Below, one piece after another: positions 30,749 through 40,180 of a DNA stretch of 50,647 bases (the stretch's first letter is position 1; each line of letters opens with the position of its first letter). The notes beneath the pieces are model-generated. The model was given only the letters and a program-made list of their open reading frames with translations. It was not told the DNA's origin and did no database searches. The DNA is from Pseudoalteromonas atlantica (lineage in GTDB: Bacteria; Pseudomonadota; Gammaproteobacteria; Enterobacterales; Alteromonadaceae). The translations under genes were made by a program, and so were the position numbers. The DNA lies in contig BJUT01000030.1 of assembly GCA_007988745.1 (NCBI GenBank), positions 1-50,647 of the forward strand, given 5' to 3'.

Positions 30749-31330
30749 ATGGCATTTGAACTACCGTCACTACCATATGCAATTGATGCACTTGAGCCTC
30801 ATATTTCACAAGAAACTCTTGAGTATCACCACGGTAAGCACCACAACACTTACGTTGTTAAATTAAACGGTTTAATTCCAGGTACTGAATTTGAAAATAA
30901 ATCTTTAGAAGAGATTGTTTGTTCATCTGAAGGTGGCGTATTTAACAACGCTGCACAAATTTGGAACCACACTTTCTACTGGAACTGTCTATCTCCAAAT
31001 GGCGGCGGCGAGCCAACAGGTGCTATCGCTGACGCTATTAACGCTAAATGGGGCTCTTTTGACGCGTTTAAAGATGCATTAAACGACAAAGCGGTTAATA
31101 ACTTTGGTTCTAGCTGGACATGGTTAGTTAAACTAGCTGACGGTTCATTAGATATCGTAAACACGTCTAACGCAGCAACGCCGCTTACAGACGAAGGTGT
31201 TACACCAATCCTAACTGTGGATTTATGGGAACACGCTTACTACATTGATTACCGTAACGTTCGTCCTGATTACCTTAAAGGTTTTTGGGCGCTTGTTAAC
31301 TGGGAATTCGCGAACGCTAACTTCGCTTAA
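30749..31330 (+). CDS. sodB: Superoxide dismutase [Fe]
   Basis: It dismutates superoxide in the cytoplasm. ATG 30749 ([10 protein letters not shown]) has GGAG upstream and gives 193 residues, the E. coli SodB length; the in-frame upstream extension to 30506 is not family-like. Metal ligands are His27, His74, Asp158 and His162. Q70 in [11 protein letters not shown] and the [10 protein letters not shown] segment favour the iron over the manganese type. It has its own terminator. Confidence 0.96.
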   Translation: MAFELPSLPYAIDALEPHISQETLEYHHGKHHNTYVVKLNGLIPGTEFENKSLEEIVCSSEGGVFNNAAQIWNHTFYWNCLSPNGGGEPTGAIADAINAKWGSFDAFKDALNDKAVNNFGSSWTWLVKLADGSLDIVNTSNAATPLTDEGVTPILTVDLWEHAYYIDYRNVRPDYLKGFWALVNWEFANANFA

Positions 31331-31351
31331 TTAGCTATTATACGCTGATTT

Positions 31352-31377
31352 AAAAAGACGCCTCGGCGTCTTTTTTT
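31352..31377 (+). terminator. Terminator of sodB
   Basis: Arms AAAGACGCC/GGCGTCTTT are joined by a short 2-nt centre and followed by a T run. Confidence 0.9.
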
Positions 31378-31539
31378 ATGCCTTTATAAAATTCAAACCG
31401 CCTTTATACGCGCGAAATTGCTAATTTAGCCACATGATCTTTTTTCACTTAAATTTTTAATTTTATTGCACAAAAATATCAATCTCTGACTAAACTTTAA
31501 AAAGTAAGCACCTTTTTAAAGCGGGTTTCGGAGGTTATT

Positions 31540-33462
31540 ATGACTATTTTTGAGCACTACCAAGCACGATACGAAGCAGCACAAGAAGAAGAATACAGCA
31601 TTAGCGAATTTCTAGAAATTTGTAAAAATGACAAATCAGCTTATGCCAGCGCCCCTGAGCGTTTACTTATGGCAATAGGCGAGCCGCAAATGGTTGATAC
31701 TGCAACCGATGCACGTTTAAGCCGGTTATTTTCTAATAGAGTGGTTGCACGCTACCCTGCCTTTGCAGACTTTTACGGCATGGAAGATGCCATAGAACAA
31801 ATTGTCTCCTACCTAAAGCATGCGGCTCAAGGTCTAGAAGAATGCAAACAAGTCCTTTATTTACTCGGCCCTGTTGGGGGAGGAAAATCTTCAATTGCAG
31901 AAAAACTAAAATATTTAATGCAACAAGTGCCTATCTATTCAATTAAAGGCTCTCCGGTAAACGATCACCCTCTCAGTTTGTTTGACCCAGTAGAAGATGC
32001 CAGCGTTCTCGAAAAAGAATACGGTATTAAACCACGTTACTTAAAAACGATTATGTCGCCATGGGCAGGTAAACGATTAAAAGAATTTAACGGCGATATT
32101 AGCCAGTTTAGAGTCGTCAAACGCTACCCCTCTATTTTAAATCAAATAGGTATAGCCAAAACCGAACCCGGTGATGAAAATAATCAAGATATTTCAGCAT
32201 TGGTGGGCAAAGTAGATATTCGCCAGCTTGAGCACTTTGCTCAAAACGACCCCGATGCCTACGCTTACTCAGGCTCTTTATGTTTAGCAAACCAAGGTTT
32301 AATGGAGTTTGTAGAAATGTTTAAAGCCCCTATCAAGGTGCTGCATCCACTCCTTACCGCAACGCAAGAGGGTAACTACAACGGTACCGAAGGTATTAGC
32401 GCTCTGCCCTTTAACGGCATGATTTTAGCCCACTCAAATGAGTCAGAATGGCAAACATTCAAAAATAATAAAAACAATGAAGCGTTTTTAGATCGTGTTT
32501 ATATTGTAAAGGTCCCTTATTGCCTGCGCGTGACCGAAGAAATAAAAATTTACGACAAACTTATTCAACATAGTGAACTTGCCAGCGCACCGTGTGCACC
32601 AGGTACGCTTAAAGCGTTAGCGCAATTTACTACCTTATCTCGATTAAAGGAGCCTGAAAACTCTAGTATTTACTCAAAAATGCGGGTCTATGATGGTGAA
32701 ACCCTAAAAGATACCGACCCTAAAGCAAAGTCTTACCAGGAGTATCGTGATTACGCAGGGGTAGATGAAGGCATGACCGGCCTTTCCACTCGTTTTGCTT
32801 TTAAGATTTTATCGCGCGTATTTAATTTTGATACCACCGAGGTTGCAGCTAATCCGGTGCATTTATTTTATGTTTTGGAGCAACAAATAGAGCGTGAACA
32901 ATTTAGCGCCGAAGTGGAAGAGCGCTATTTAAGTTTTTTAAAAGGCTATTTAATTCCGCAATATGTTGAGTTTATTGGTAAAGAGTTACAAACCGCGTAT
33001 TTAGAGTCATACTCTGAATATGGCCAAAATATTTTTGACCGCTATGTGATTTATGCTGATTTTTGGATACAAGATCAAGAATACAGAGACCCAGATACAG
33101 GACAGTTATTTGACCGCGCCTCGTTAAATGCAGAACTTGAAAAAATAGAAAAACCCGCCGGCATTTCTAATCCCAAAGATTTTAGGAACGAAATAGTTAA
33201 CTTTGTATTACGTGCACGCGCTCACAATAATGGTAAAAACCCGTTATGGACAAGCTACGAAAAACTACGCACTGTGATTGAGAAAAAAATGTTCTCAAAT
33301 ACCGAAGATCTACTCCCTGTTATTTCCTTTAATACAAAAACCTCCGCTGAGGATCAACAAAAACACGAGGACTTTGTTAACCGCATGGTTGAAAAAGGCT
33401 ACACGCAAAAACAAGTGCGTTTACTTTCTGAGTGGTATTTACGGGTTAGAAAATCGCAGTAA
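31540..33462 (+). CDS. prkA: PrkA-family AAA+ ATPase / serine kinase-like protein (YeaG)
   Basis: The 640-residue protein belongs to the PrkA family, called YeaG in E. coli. Walker A is GPVGGGKSS (110-118) in an AAA+ domain; the C-terminal third is the PrkA-specific domain once compared to eukaryotic kinases. Family members work in stationary-phase or nutrient-stress adaptation; kinase versus protease activity has been debated. A strong GGAGG ribosome site precedes the start. It heads a three-gene operon with yeaH and spoVR (26-nt and 17-nt gaps). Confidence 0.95.
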   Translation: MTIFEHYQARYEAAQEEEYSISEFLEICKNDKSAYASAPERLLMAIGEPQMVDTATDARLSRLFSNRVVARYPAFADFYGMEDAIEQIVSYLKHAAQGLEECKQVLYLLGPVGGGKSSIAEKLKYLMQQVPIYSIKGSPVNDHPLSLFDPVEDASVLEKEYGIKPRYLKTIMSPWAGKRLKEFNGDISQFRVVKRYPSILNQIGIAKTEPGDENNQDISALVGKVDIRQLEHFAQNDPDAYAYSGSLCLANQGLMEFVEMFKAPIKVLHPLLTATQEGNYNGTEGISALPFNGMILAHSNESEWQTFKNNKNNEAFLDRVYIVKVPYCLRVTEEIKIYDKLIQHSELASAPCAPGTLKALAQFTTLSRLKEPENSSIYSKMRVYDGETLKDTDPKAKSYQEYRDYAGVDEGMTGLSTRFAFKILSRVFNFDTTEVAANPVHLFYVLEQQIEREQFSAEVEERYLSFLKGYLIPQYVEFIGKELQTAYLESYSEYGQNIFDRYVIYADFWIQDQEYRDPDTGQLFDRASLNAELEKIEKPAGISNPKDFRNEIVNFVLRARAHNNGKNPLWTSYEKLRTVIEKKMFSNTEDLLPVISFNTKTSAEDQQKHEDFVNRMVEKGYTQKQVRLLSEWYLRVRKSQ

Positions 33463-33488
33463 CCTTCATGTAGTTTAGGGGGAACAGT

Positions 33489-34772
33489 ATGGCGCATTTT
33501 ATAGATAGACGCTTAAATGGTAAAAACAAAAGCACGCTTAATCGTCAGCGCTTTATTAGGCGCTATAAAAAGCAAATAAAAGAAGCAGTGTCTGATGCGG
33601 TTAATAAACGCAGCGTTACCGACTCAAGTTCAGGGGAGAGTATATCTATCCCGCAACGAGATATTAGCGAGCCCATTTTTCACCAAGGTAAAGGGGGCGA
33701 CAGAGAACAAATTCACCCTGGCAACGATCAATTTTCAACAGGTGACAAAATTGAGCGCCCTAAAGGCGGCCAAGGTGGTGGCGCAGGCGATGGCGATGCA
33801 AGTGATTCAGGCGAAGGCCAAGATGACTTTGTGTTTTCTATTTCTAAAGATGAATACCTTGATTTACTCTTTGAAGACCTAGAGCTGCCCAACTTACAAG
33901 AAAACCAGCTAGATAAGCTTGTACAAATGAAAACTCATCGAGCTGGTTTTTGTAGCGATGGTATGCCCAGTAATATTGATATAGTACGCTCATTACAGGG
34001 CTCACTCGCCAGAAGAGTCGCCATGAGTGCGGGTAAAAAAAGACGCCTAGCAGAGCTTGAAGGTCAACTTGCGATGGAGTGTGAGCAAACCGACAGCGAC
34101 CAAGCCATTATTGCATTATTACAAGAGGAAATTGAGCAACTTAAACAGCAAATAAAAGCCGTACCATTTATTGATAATTACGACTTACGTTTTCGTAATT
34201 ATGAAAAACGCCCCCACCCCACCAGCAAAGCCGTTATGTTTTGTATTATGGATGTATCAGGCTCAATGGATCAGGCCACAAAAGACATTGCAAAGCGTTT
34301 TTATATTTTGCTGTATCAATTTTTGACCCGAACTTATAAAGACATTGAGGTGGTGTATATACGCCACCACACACAAGCTAAAGAGGTCGACGAACAAGAG
34401 TTTTTTTATTCTCAAGAAACTGGCGGCACCATTGTCTCCAGTGCCCTTAAATTAATGAACGAAATAATAAAAGAGCGCTATGATTCAGAGCAATGGAATA
34501 TATACGCAGCGCAAGCATCTGATGGCGATAACTGGGCAGACGATACCCCACACTGCGGTGAAATATTACGCAATAAGCTACTTAATGCGGTACGCTACTT
34601 TGCCTATATAGAAATTACCACGCGTGCGCACCAAAGCTTGTGGCGCGAATACCAAAACATCACCCAAACCCATAGCAACTTTGCAATACAACATATTCAA
34701 AGTGTTGAAGACATTTACCCTATGTTTAGGGAGCTATTTAAAAAAAATCGTCAACAACAAGGGGCTGCTTAG
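33489..34772 (+). CDS. yeaH: YeaH/DUF444 family protein with VWA-like domain
   Basis: The 427-residue cytoplasmic product begins with a basic segment ([20 protein letters not shown]), has a Gly/Asp-rich low-complexity region (about 85-115), and ends in a von Willebrand A-like domain with a MIDAS-type motif MDVSGSMDQ (about 253-261). DUF444 proteins are nearly always next to PrkA and SpoVR. The biochemical role is not established. GGGGGA lies upstream of the start. Confidence 0.94.
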   Translation: MAHFIDRRLNGKNKSTLNRQRFIRRYKKQIKEAVSDAVNKRSVTDSSSGESISIPQRDISEPIFHQGKGGDREQIHPGNDQFSTGDKIERPKGGQGGGAGDGDASDSGEGQDDFVFSISKDEYLDLLFEDLELPNLQENQLDKLVQMKTHRAGFCSDGMPSNIDIVRSLQGSLARRVAMSAGKKRRLAELEGQLAMECEQTDSDQAIIALLQEEIEQLKQQIKAVPFIDNYDLRFRNYEKRPHPTSKAVMFCIMDVSGSMDQATKDIAKRFYILLYQFLTRTYKDIEVVYIRHHTQAKEVDEQEFFYSQETGGTIVSSALKLMNEIIKERYDSEQWNIYAAQASDGDNWADDTPHCGEILRNKLLNAVRYFAYIEITTRAHQSLWREYQNITQTHSNFAIQHIQSVEDIYPMFRELFKKNRQQQGAA

Positions 34773-34789
34773 CCTAAGCGAGGTTTACT

Positions 34790-36304
34790 ATGAGCACTGA
34801 ACGAATTAGCGATGGCCCAGATTGGACCTTTGAGCTGCTTGAGCAATACCAAACTGAAATAGCCCGTGTTGCAGCGCATTACCGGTTAGACACTTACCCT
34901 AACCAAATTGAGGTAATAACAGCTGAGCAAATGATGGATGCTTATTCAAGCGTTGGCATGCCTATAGGCTACAGCCATTGGTCATATGGTAAAAAATTTA
35001 TACAAACCGAACAAAATTATAAGCGTGGGCAAATGGGGCTGGCTTACGAAATTGTGATTAATTCAAACCCCTGTATTGCTTATTTAATGGAAGAAAACAC
35101 ACTCCCTATGCAGGCACTGGTTATGGCGCATGCCTGTTATGGCCATAACTCATTTTTTAAAGGAAACTACTTATTTAAAACATGGACTGACGCCGACTCC
35201 ATCATAGATTACTTAGTGTTTGCTAAAAATTACATTAGCCGCTGCGAAGAAAAATACGGTATTACACAAGTAGAAAGCTTAATTGATTCGTGTCACGCAT
35301 TGATGAATTACGGCGTAGATAGATATAAACGCCCGCAGCAAATTTCCCTTTTTGAAGAGCAAAAACGCCAAAAAGAGCGTGAAGACTACATGCAATCTCA
35401 AGTAAACGAGCTATGGCGCACTATCCCCGCTCAACAGCAAGAAGCTAAAAAGCAAGAAAGGCATTTTCCGCAAGAGCCGCAAGAAAACATTTTATATTTT
35501 ATTGAGAAAAACGCGCCTTTATTAGAGTCTTGGCAGCGAGAAGTAATACGTATTGTACGAAAGATATCGCAATATTTTTACCCGCAAAAACAAACCCAAG
35601 TGATGAACGAAGGCTGGGCCACCTTTTGGCACTACACCATTTTGAACCACTTATATGATGAAGGTAAATTAACCGACTCCTTTATGATGGAGTTTTTGCA
35701 AAGCCATACCAACGTGGTTTATCAGCCACCTTATAACAGCAATTACTATTCAGGTATAAACCCGTATGCATTGGGTTTTAATATGATGGTGGATATTCGC
35801 CGTATTTGCGAAAACCCAACAGATGAGGATAGACGCTGGTTTCCCGAATATGCAGGCACTAATTGGCTAGACACACTGCATTTTGCGATGGAAAACTTTA
35901 AAGATGAAAGCTTCATAAGCCAATTTTTATCACCTAAGTTGATTCGTGATTTTAAGCTGTTTACTATTGTCGATCACTGCCGTAATCCACATCTAGAAGT
36001 AGGCGCAATACATGATGATAGCGGTTATCAGGCTGTACGCGAAGCGCTTTCAGAGCAATATAATTTGAGTAATCACGAACCTAACATTCAAGTATATAAT
36101 GTTGATGTTAGAGGCGATCGTTCTTTAACGTTGCGTTATGTTCCTCACAATAATATCCCCCTTGCTGACTCGCATAAAGAAGTGCTAAAACACCTTTACA
36201 GGTTATGGGGATTCAAGGTTCAATTAGAGCAAGAGACCAGTACAGGCGATGTGTCTACTCTTGGCCAATGCCCAGCAGATGATACTCGCCATACTACAGA
36301 GTAA
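34790..36304 (+). CDS. ycgB: SpoVR family protein (YcgB)
   Basis: The 504-residue product is a full-length SpoVR/YcgB protein. Recognisable blocks are the N-terminal DWTFELLEQYQTEIARVA, YGHNSFFKGNYLF, the His/Glu-rich MNEGWATFWHYTILNHLYDEG and NPYALGFNMMVDIRRICENP. It was first named from Bacillus sporulation, but here serves a non-sporulating bacterium as third member of the PrkA-YeaH-SpoVR stress module. GAGG lies upstream of the start. Molecular activity is unknown; conserved His and Glu residues hint at metal binding. Confidence 0.94.
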   Translation: MSTERISDGPDWTFELLEQYQTEIARVAAHYRLDTYPNQIEVITAEQMMDAYSSVGMPIGYSHWSYGKKFIQTEQNYKRGQMGLAYEIVINSNPCIAYLMEENTLPMQALVMAHACYGHNSFFKGNYLFKTWTDADSIIDYLVFAKNYISRCEEKYGITQVESLIDSCHALMNYGVDRYKRPQQISLFEEQKRQKEREDYMQSQVNELWRTIPAQQQEAKKQERHFPQEPQENILYFIEKNAPLLESWQREVIRIVRKISQYFYPQKQTQVMNEGWATFWHYTILNHLYDEGKLTDSFMMEFLQSHTNVVYQPPYNSNYYSGINPYALGFNMMVDIRRICENPTDEDRRWFPEYAGTNWLDTLHFAMENFKDESFISQFLSPKLIRDFKLFTIVDHCRNPHLEVGAIHDDSGYQAVREALSEQYNLSNHEPNIQVYNVDVRGDRSLTLRYVPHNNIPLADSHKEVLKHLYRLWGFKVQLEQETSTGDVSTLGQCPADDTRHTTE

Positions 36305-36420
36305 ATAAAACGGCTGATAAAAACGGCACTTTAACCAAGCCCTTGTTAAGTATTGACTGCCAAAGCTTGCAGCGCAATTAGGTGCATCCTTGGTTACTTT
36401 AATTTAGCAGTAATATTACC

Positions 36421-36440
36421 GCTGCTTTAATTTTAGCAGC
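36421..36440. other. Hairpin after the spoVR gene
   Basis: Arms GCTGCT/AGCAGC with an 8-nt loop lie between the convergent spoVR and PAS-GGDEF genes. No good T run follows, so termination is uncertain. Confidence 0.4.
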
Positions 36441-36446
36441 GCATAA

Positions 36447-36470
36447 AAAATGACGCTTATGCGTCATTTT
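36447..36470 (-). terminator. Terminator overlapping the PAS-GGDEF stop codon
   Basis: A 10-bp stem AAAATGACGC/GCGTCATTTT with a 4-nt loop overlaps the stop of the gene ending at 36457 and is followed on the minus strand by T residues. Confidence 0.8.
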
Positions 36471-37428
36471 GTATATCCTCAAAATCGGTTACTCTGTTAC
36501 GGCCATGCTCTTTTGAGTGATACAGGGCTTTGTCAGCGGCTTCAATCCACCGCTCATGTTTTGCAAAGTCAGGGCTATTTCCTGCAAAACCAACACTCAC
36601 AGTCATCTCTATTTTTGTGTTTTTATAAACAAAAGGGTTGGCTTCTATTAACGCTCTTATGCGCTCGGCAAAAGTTGCTGCGCCTTGCTTGTCGGTATCG
36701 AGTAAAGTAACAACAAACTCCTCCCCACCATAACGCCCTGCTATATCGGTTTCGCGAAGCGTCGTTCGTAGCAGTTCTGAAAGGTGGCGTAGCGCTTCAT
36801 CGCCACAACTATGGCCATGCTCATCATTAATTTTTTTAAAATGATCGATATCAAACATCAATAATGTGCTGCTGCCACCGCTGCGCTTAACACGTAAAAA
36901 CTCTTGGTGCAGTGTGCTTTCCCAATGCCCACGGTTAAACAGTTGCGTTAAGCTGTCGGTTTGGCTTACTTGCTCTAAACGCTTATTTAAATCTTCTAAT
37001 TCTTTTTTATTGACCGCCACATCGGTAACATCATAAATAATGATACAAATATGACTGACCTCACCCAGAGTGTTGGTAAGTGGAATAAAGGTCGCATTTT
37101 GGTACATGTAATCTGCTTTACCGGTAATGGGGCGGTAGTTTTTAAAACGAAAGATGTAAGGTTGCTGCTCCCAGATAGTAAAAGAGCGGTTTTTAAGTAC
37201 AAATACAGACTCTGATTTACTCCTAAACCATTTCTCATCAATCGAAGGAAATAAATCAAATAGGTCTTTGTCTTTTACAGCACTTGGTAATAGCCCAGAA
37301 TGGTTTTCCATAAAGCCATTCCACACACACACTTTATAATTTCTATCCAGTACAACCAGGCCCACATCAACCGTGTTAAACATATCCATTAACCAATGGA
37401 TCTCATTCATTTCTAAATCAGCGGCCAT
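36457..37428 (-). CDS. PAS-GGDEF diguanylate cyclase
   Basis: The 323-residue soluble protein has an N-terminal PAS fold (about 10-135: VDVGLVVLDRNYKVCVWNGFMENHSG), a coiled linker and a GGDEF domain. The active motif GGEEF is at 234-238 and the product-inhibition site RETD at 225-228, exactly five residues before, so it should be active and feedback-controlled by cyclic di-GMP. It starts 3 nt after the stop of the REC-CheC gene, indicating translational coupling and a shared signalling pathway. Confidence 0.92.
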   Translation of the reverse strand: MAADLEMNEIHWLMDMFNTVDVGLVVLDRNYKVCVWNGFMENHSGLLPSAVKDKDLFDLFPSIDEKWFRSKSESVFVLKNRSFTIWEQQPYIFRFKNYRPITGKADYMYQNATFIPLTNTLGEVSHICIIIYDVTDVAVNKKELEDLNKRLEQVSQTDSLTQLFNRGHWESTLHQEFLRVKRSGGSSTLLMFDIDHFKKINDEHGHSCGDEALRHLSELLRTTLRETDIAGRYGGEEFVVTLLDTDKQGAATFAERIRALIEANPFVYKNTKIEMTVSVGFAGNSPDFAKHERWIEAADKALYHSKEHGRNRVTDFEDIQNDA

Positions 37429-37431
37429 AAC

Positions 37432-38436
37432 TTAGTCTTCTAATAGGTAAGCAACTTTGTATTTCAAAGTTTTAAGTGAATCTTCGGTAAATAACAGCAT
37501 AAGATCGCAGTTAATATCGTGGTTTTCGATGCCGTAGCTTATTTCTATCGCTAAGGTTCTTTGCCAACGAGATTTATTTGATTTAACCAATTCAGATACA
37601 TCGCGATGTTGGCCAAGTACAATGGGATGACCTTGGCTAAAAGACATATCTAGCTGTTTAGAAAGCCCCGTTAAAATTGAGCCTATTAAAATATTACTAA
37701 TATCCATAAGTAGCTCAAGCTCAACTTTGTCGTTCAGCTCACCGTCGTAATTCATCAGTGACGCAATTTCTTTAAAGCTTGAGTCGTTTAATAAAAGTAA
37801 TGCCTCGCCCGATACGCCACCGCCAATAAAGCCTTGGCACACCCCTGATGTGGCAGCATTATTATCAATTGACTGCAGCGCCATATCCAATTCATTAACT
37901 TCAAGCACATTCACATTCGGAATTGGCAGCTCTACAAACACATTCAAAAGCCGTGCAAGCAAATCGCCTGCTTGGCCCATAGCGACATTTGTAAGCTCTT
38001 GGTATATATCGCGCACATCTGGGTCTACTTGTTCACCTAAAGAATGAGCAAGACGCTCGCGCATGGCTTTATCTTTAATGCCATGATGCTCAATAATATC
38101 GGCAAGTTTTTCAGGTGAGCAAGGTTTTTGGATAAAATCAATGGCGCCTAATTCAAGTACGCGTTGGTGCGCATTTGGCTGAATATCGCCAGACACAACC
38201 ACGGTTAGGATATTAAGGCCTTGCTCTTTCATGGCCATAAGGACTTCGTAACCGTCCATTTCAGGCATGTTTAAATCAAGAAAAAGGATTTCAGGCTCGA
38301 TTATTTTTAGTTTTTTGATGCAATCAACACCATCTTGAGCAAACTCTACTTTAATATCCCAGTCATCTGGTAAAGAGCGGGCTAGCTGGCGCCTCGCTAA
38401 TTTTGAGTCGTCACATATTAATACGGATGTTGACAT
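37432..38436 (-). CDS. Response regulator with CheC-like domain
   Basis: The 334-residue product has an N-terminal receiver domain with the phosphoacceptor D54, acidic pair D9/D10, S82 and K104. From about residue 140 it has a CheC/CheX-like domain with two E/D...N motifs (IYQELTNVAMGQAG and LLMDISNILIGSIL), the type that dephosphorylates CheY-like receivers. So it may be a phosphatase switched on by phosphorylation. No DNA-binding domain is present. It is the first gene of an operon with the PAS-GGDEF cyclase. Confidence 0.9.
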   Translation of the reverse strand: MSTSVLICDDSKLARRQLARSLPDDWDIKVEFAQDGVDCIKKLKIIEPEILFLDLNMPEMDGYEVLMAMKEQGLNILTVVVSGDIQPNAHQRVLELGAIDFIQKPCSPEKLADIIEHHGIKDKAMRERLAHSLGEQVDPDVRDIYQELTNVAMGQAGDLLARLLNVFVELPIPNVNVLEVNELDMALQSIDNNAATSGVCQGFIGGGVSGEALLLLNDSSFKEIASLMNYDGELNDKVELELLMDISNILIGSILTGLSKQLDMSFSQGHPIVLGQHRDVSELVKSNKSRWQRTLAIEISYGIENHDINCDLMLLFTEDSLKTLKYKVAYLLED

Positions 38437-38544
38437 ACTATCTCTCTATTATTTAACCCAATGTTGTCAATAGGCCTTACGACTTTATTAAAGATACATT
38501 TTGTAACTACATGTTAATAAAAGTTCTTGCAGTTTACAATTTAT

Positions 38545-38612
38545 ATATCACAGAACTTATTATTACTTTTACAGTGATATTTAATCGCTTGGTCAGTGAT
38601 ATTGAGTATAAT
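38545..38612 (+). promoter_or_regulatory. tpx promoter region with repeated operator-like motif
   Basis: A perfect TATAAT is at 38607-38612. CAGTGATATT occurs twice (38572-38581 and 38594-38603, 22 bp apart) and an inverted near-copy ATATCACAG lies at 38545-38553. The arrangement suggests a regulator bound on one face of the DNA. I do not recognise it. Confidence 0.45.
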
Positions 38613-38652
38613 ACACTCAAACCTATTGCGTTAATTTAAAAGGAAATAACCT

Positions 38653-39240
38653 ATGGTACGCTCTCTTATTTTTGCACTAAGCACACTGGCTTTAAGCTCA
38701 GTTGGGCATGCATCACAGTACCCAGAAAACACGCTTGATGCGGGTAAGGTCTCTGCTCAGGGTAAGCCTGTCACTTTGTTAGGTAAAGGTGTAAGTGTAG
38801 GTGATAATGCGCCAAATTTTAAAGTGGTTGATGGTGGTTTTGCCCCTGTAAATCTTAATGATTATAAAGGGCAAGCTGTATTAATCAGCGTGGTGCCGAG
38901 TTTAGATACAGGCATTTGTAGCTTACAAACTAAACATTTTAATGAAAAAGTAGCGACGCAATTTCCTGCTATCGCAATACTGACCATCAGTGCCGATTTA
39001 CCTTTTGCTCAAAAACGCTTCTGTAATGCTGAAAACATCGACAAAGTAACAGCCCTTTCTGACTCTGTATGGCGAGACTTTGGCCAAAAATATGGCTTAA
39101 TTATAAAAGATATGGGGCTACTAACTCGCGCTGTGCTTATTTTAGATAAAAGCCATACAGTGATATACAAACAGCTCGTGTCTAATTTATCTACCGAGCC
39201 AAACTACGACCCAGTAATAGAAAAGCTAAAAACGTTGTAG
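38653..39240 (+). CDS. tpx: Thiol peroxidase Tpx with signal peptide
   Basis: This is an atypical 2-Cys peroxiredoxin that reduces peroxides. The peroxidatic Cys89 lies in SVVPSLDTGICSLQ and the likely resolving Cys124 in KRFCNAENID, a spacing close to the 34 of E. coli Tpx. The 195-residue product is longer than the usual 168 because residues 1-20 form a signal peptide (LALSSVGHA), so it is probably periplasmic. An AAGGA ribosome site precedes the start. Confidence 0.92.
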   Translation: MVRSLIFALSTLALSSVGHASQYPENTLDAGKVSAQGKPVTLLGKGVSVGDNAPNFKVVDGGFAPVNLNDYKGQAVLISVVPSLDTGICSLQTKHFNEKVATQFPAIAILTISADLPFAQKRFCNAENIDKVTALSDSVWRDFGQKYGLIIKDMGLLTRAVLILDKSHTVIYKQLVSNLSTEPNYDPVIEKLKTL

Positions 39241-39301
39241 ATAACAGGGCGTGTTGACCTTTAATGGTTTAATTTTAAAGTGTTAAAAGCTACTAAATAC
39301 A

Positions 39302-39327
39302 AAAAAACCGCCCGAGGGCGGTTTTTT
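39302..39327. terminator. Bidirectional terminator between tpx and adk
   Basis: Arms CCGCCC/GGGCGG have A and T runs extending the stem, between two convergent genes. Confidence 0.9.
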
Positions 39328-39353
39328 AATACCTAAGCTGTGTTTAGATTATA

Positions 39354-40022
<669 letters not shown>

Positions 40023-40101
40023 TTATTTTAAAGCCTGAATTCTTCCACAAGCGCTGCAGATACTCAAGCAACTTATACTAATTGCCTACTTTAGAGCGCA
40101 T

Positions 40102-40127
40102 AAAAAAAGGAAGCATACGCTTCCTTT
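40102..40127 (-). terminator. Terminator of htpG
   Basis: A stem AAAGGAAGC/GCTTCCTTT with a 4-nt loop is followed on the minus strand by a T run. A second hairpin (GGCTCTTTTA/TAAAAGAGCC, 40148-40172) lies just before it. Confidence 0.85.
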
Positions 40128-40180
40128 ATAATTATGGTTATATTTTAGGCTCTTTTAGCAATTAAAAGAGCCTGTTAGCC

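Noticed and set aside
31378..31539. Sigma-54 promoter upstream of prkA
   Set aside because: No TGGCAC-N5-TTGC pattern was found; only a poor TTGCAC/TAAACT pair with 19-nt spacing is visible.
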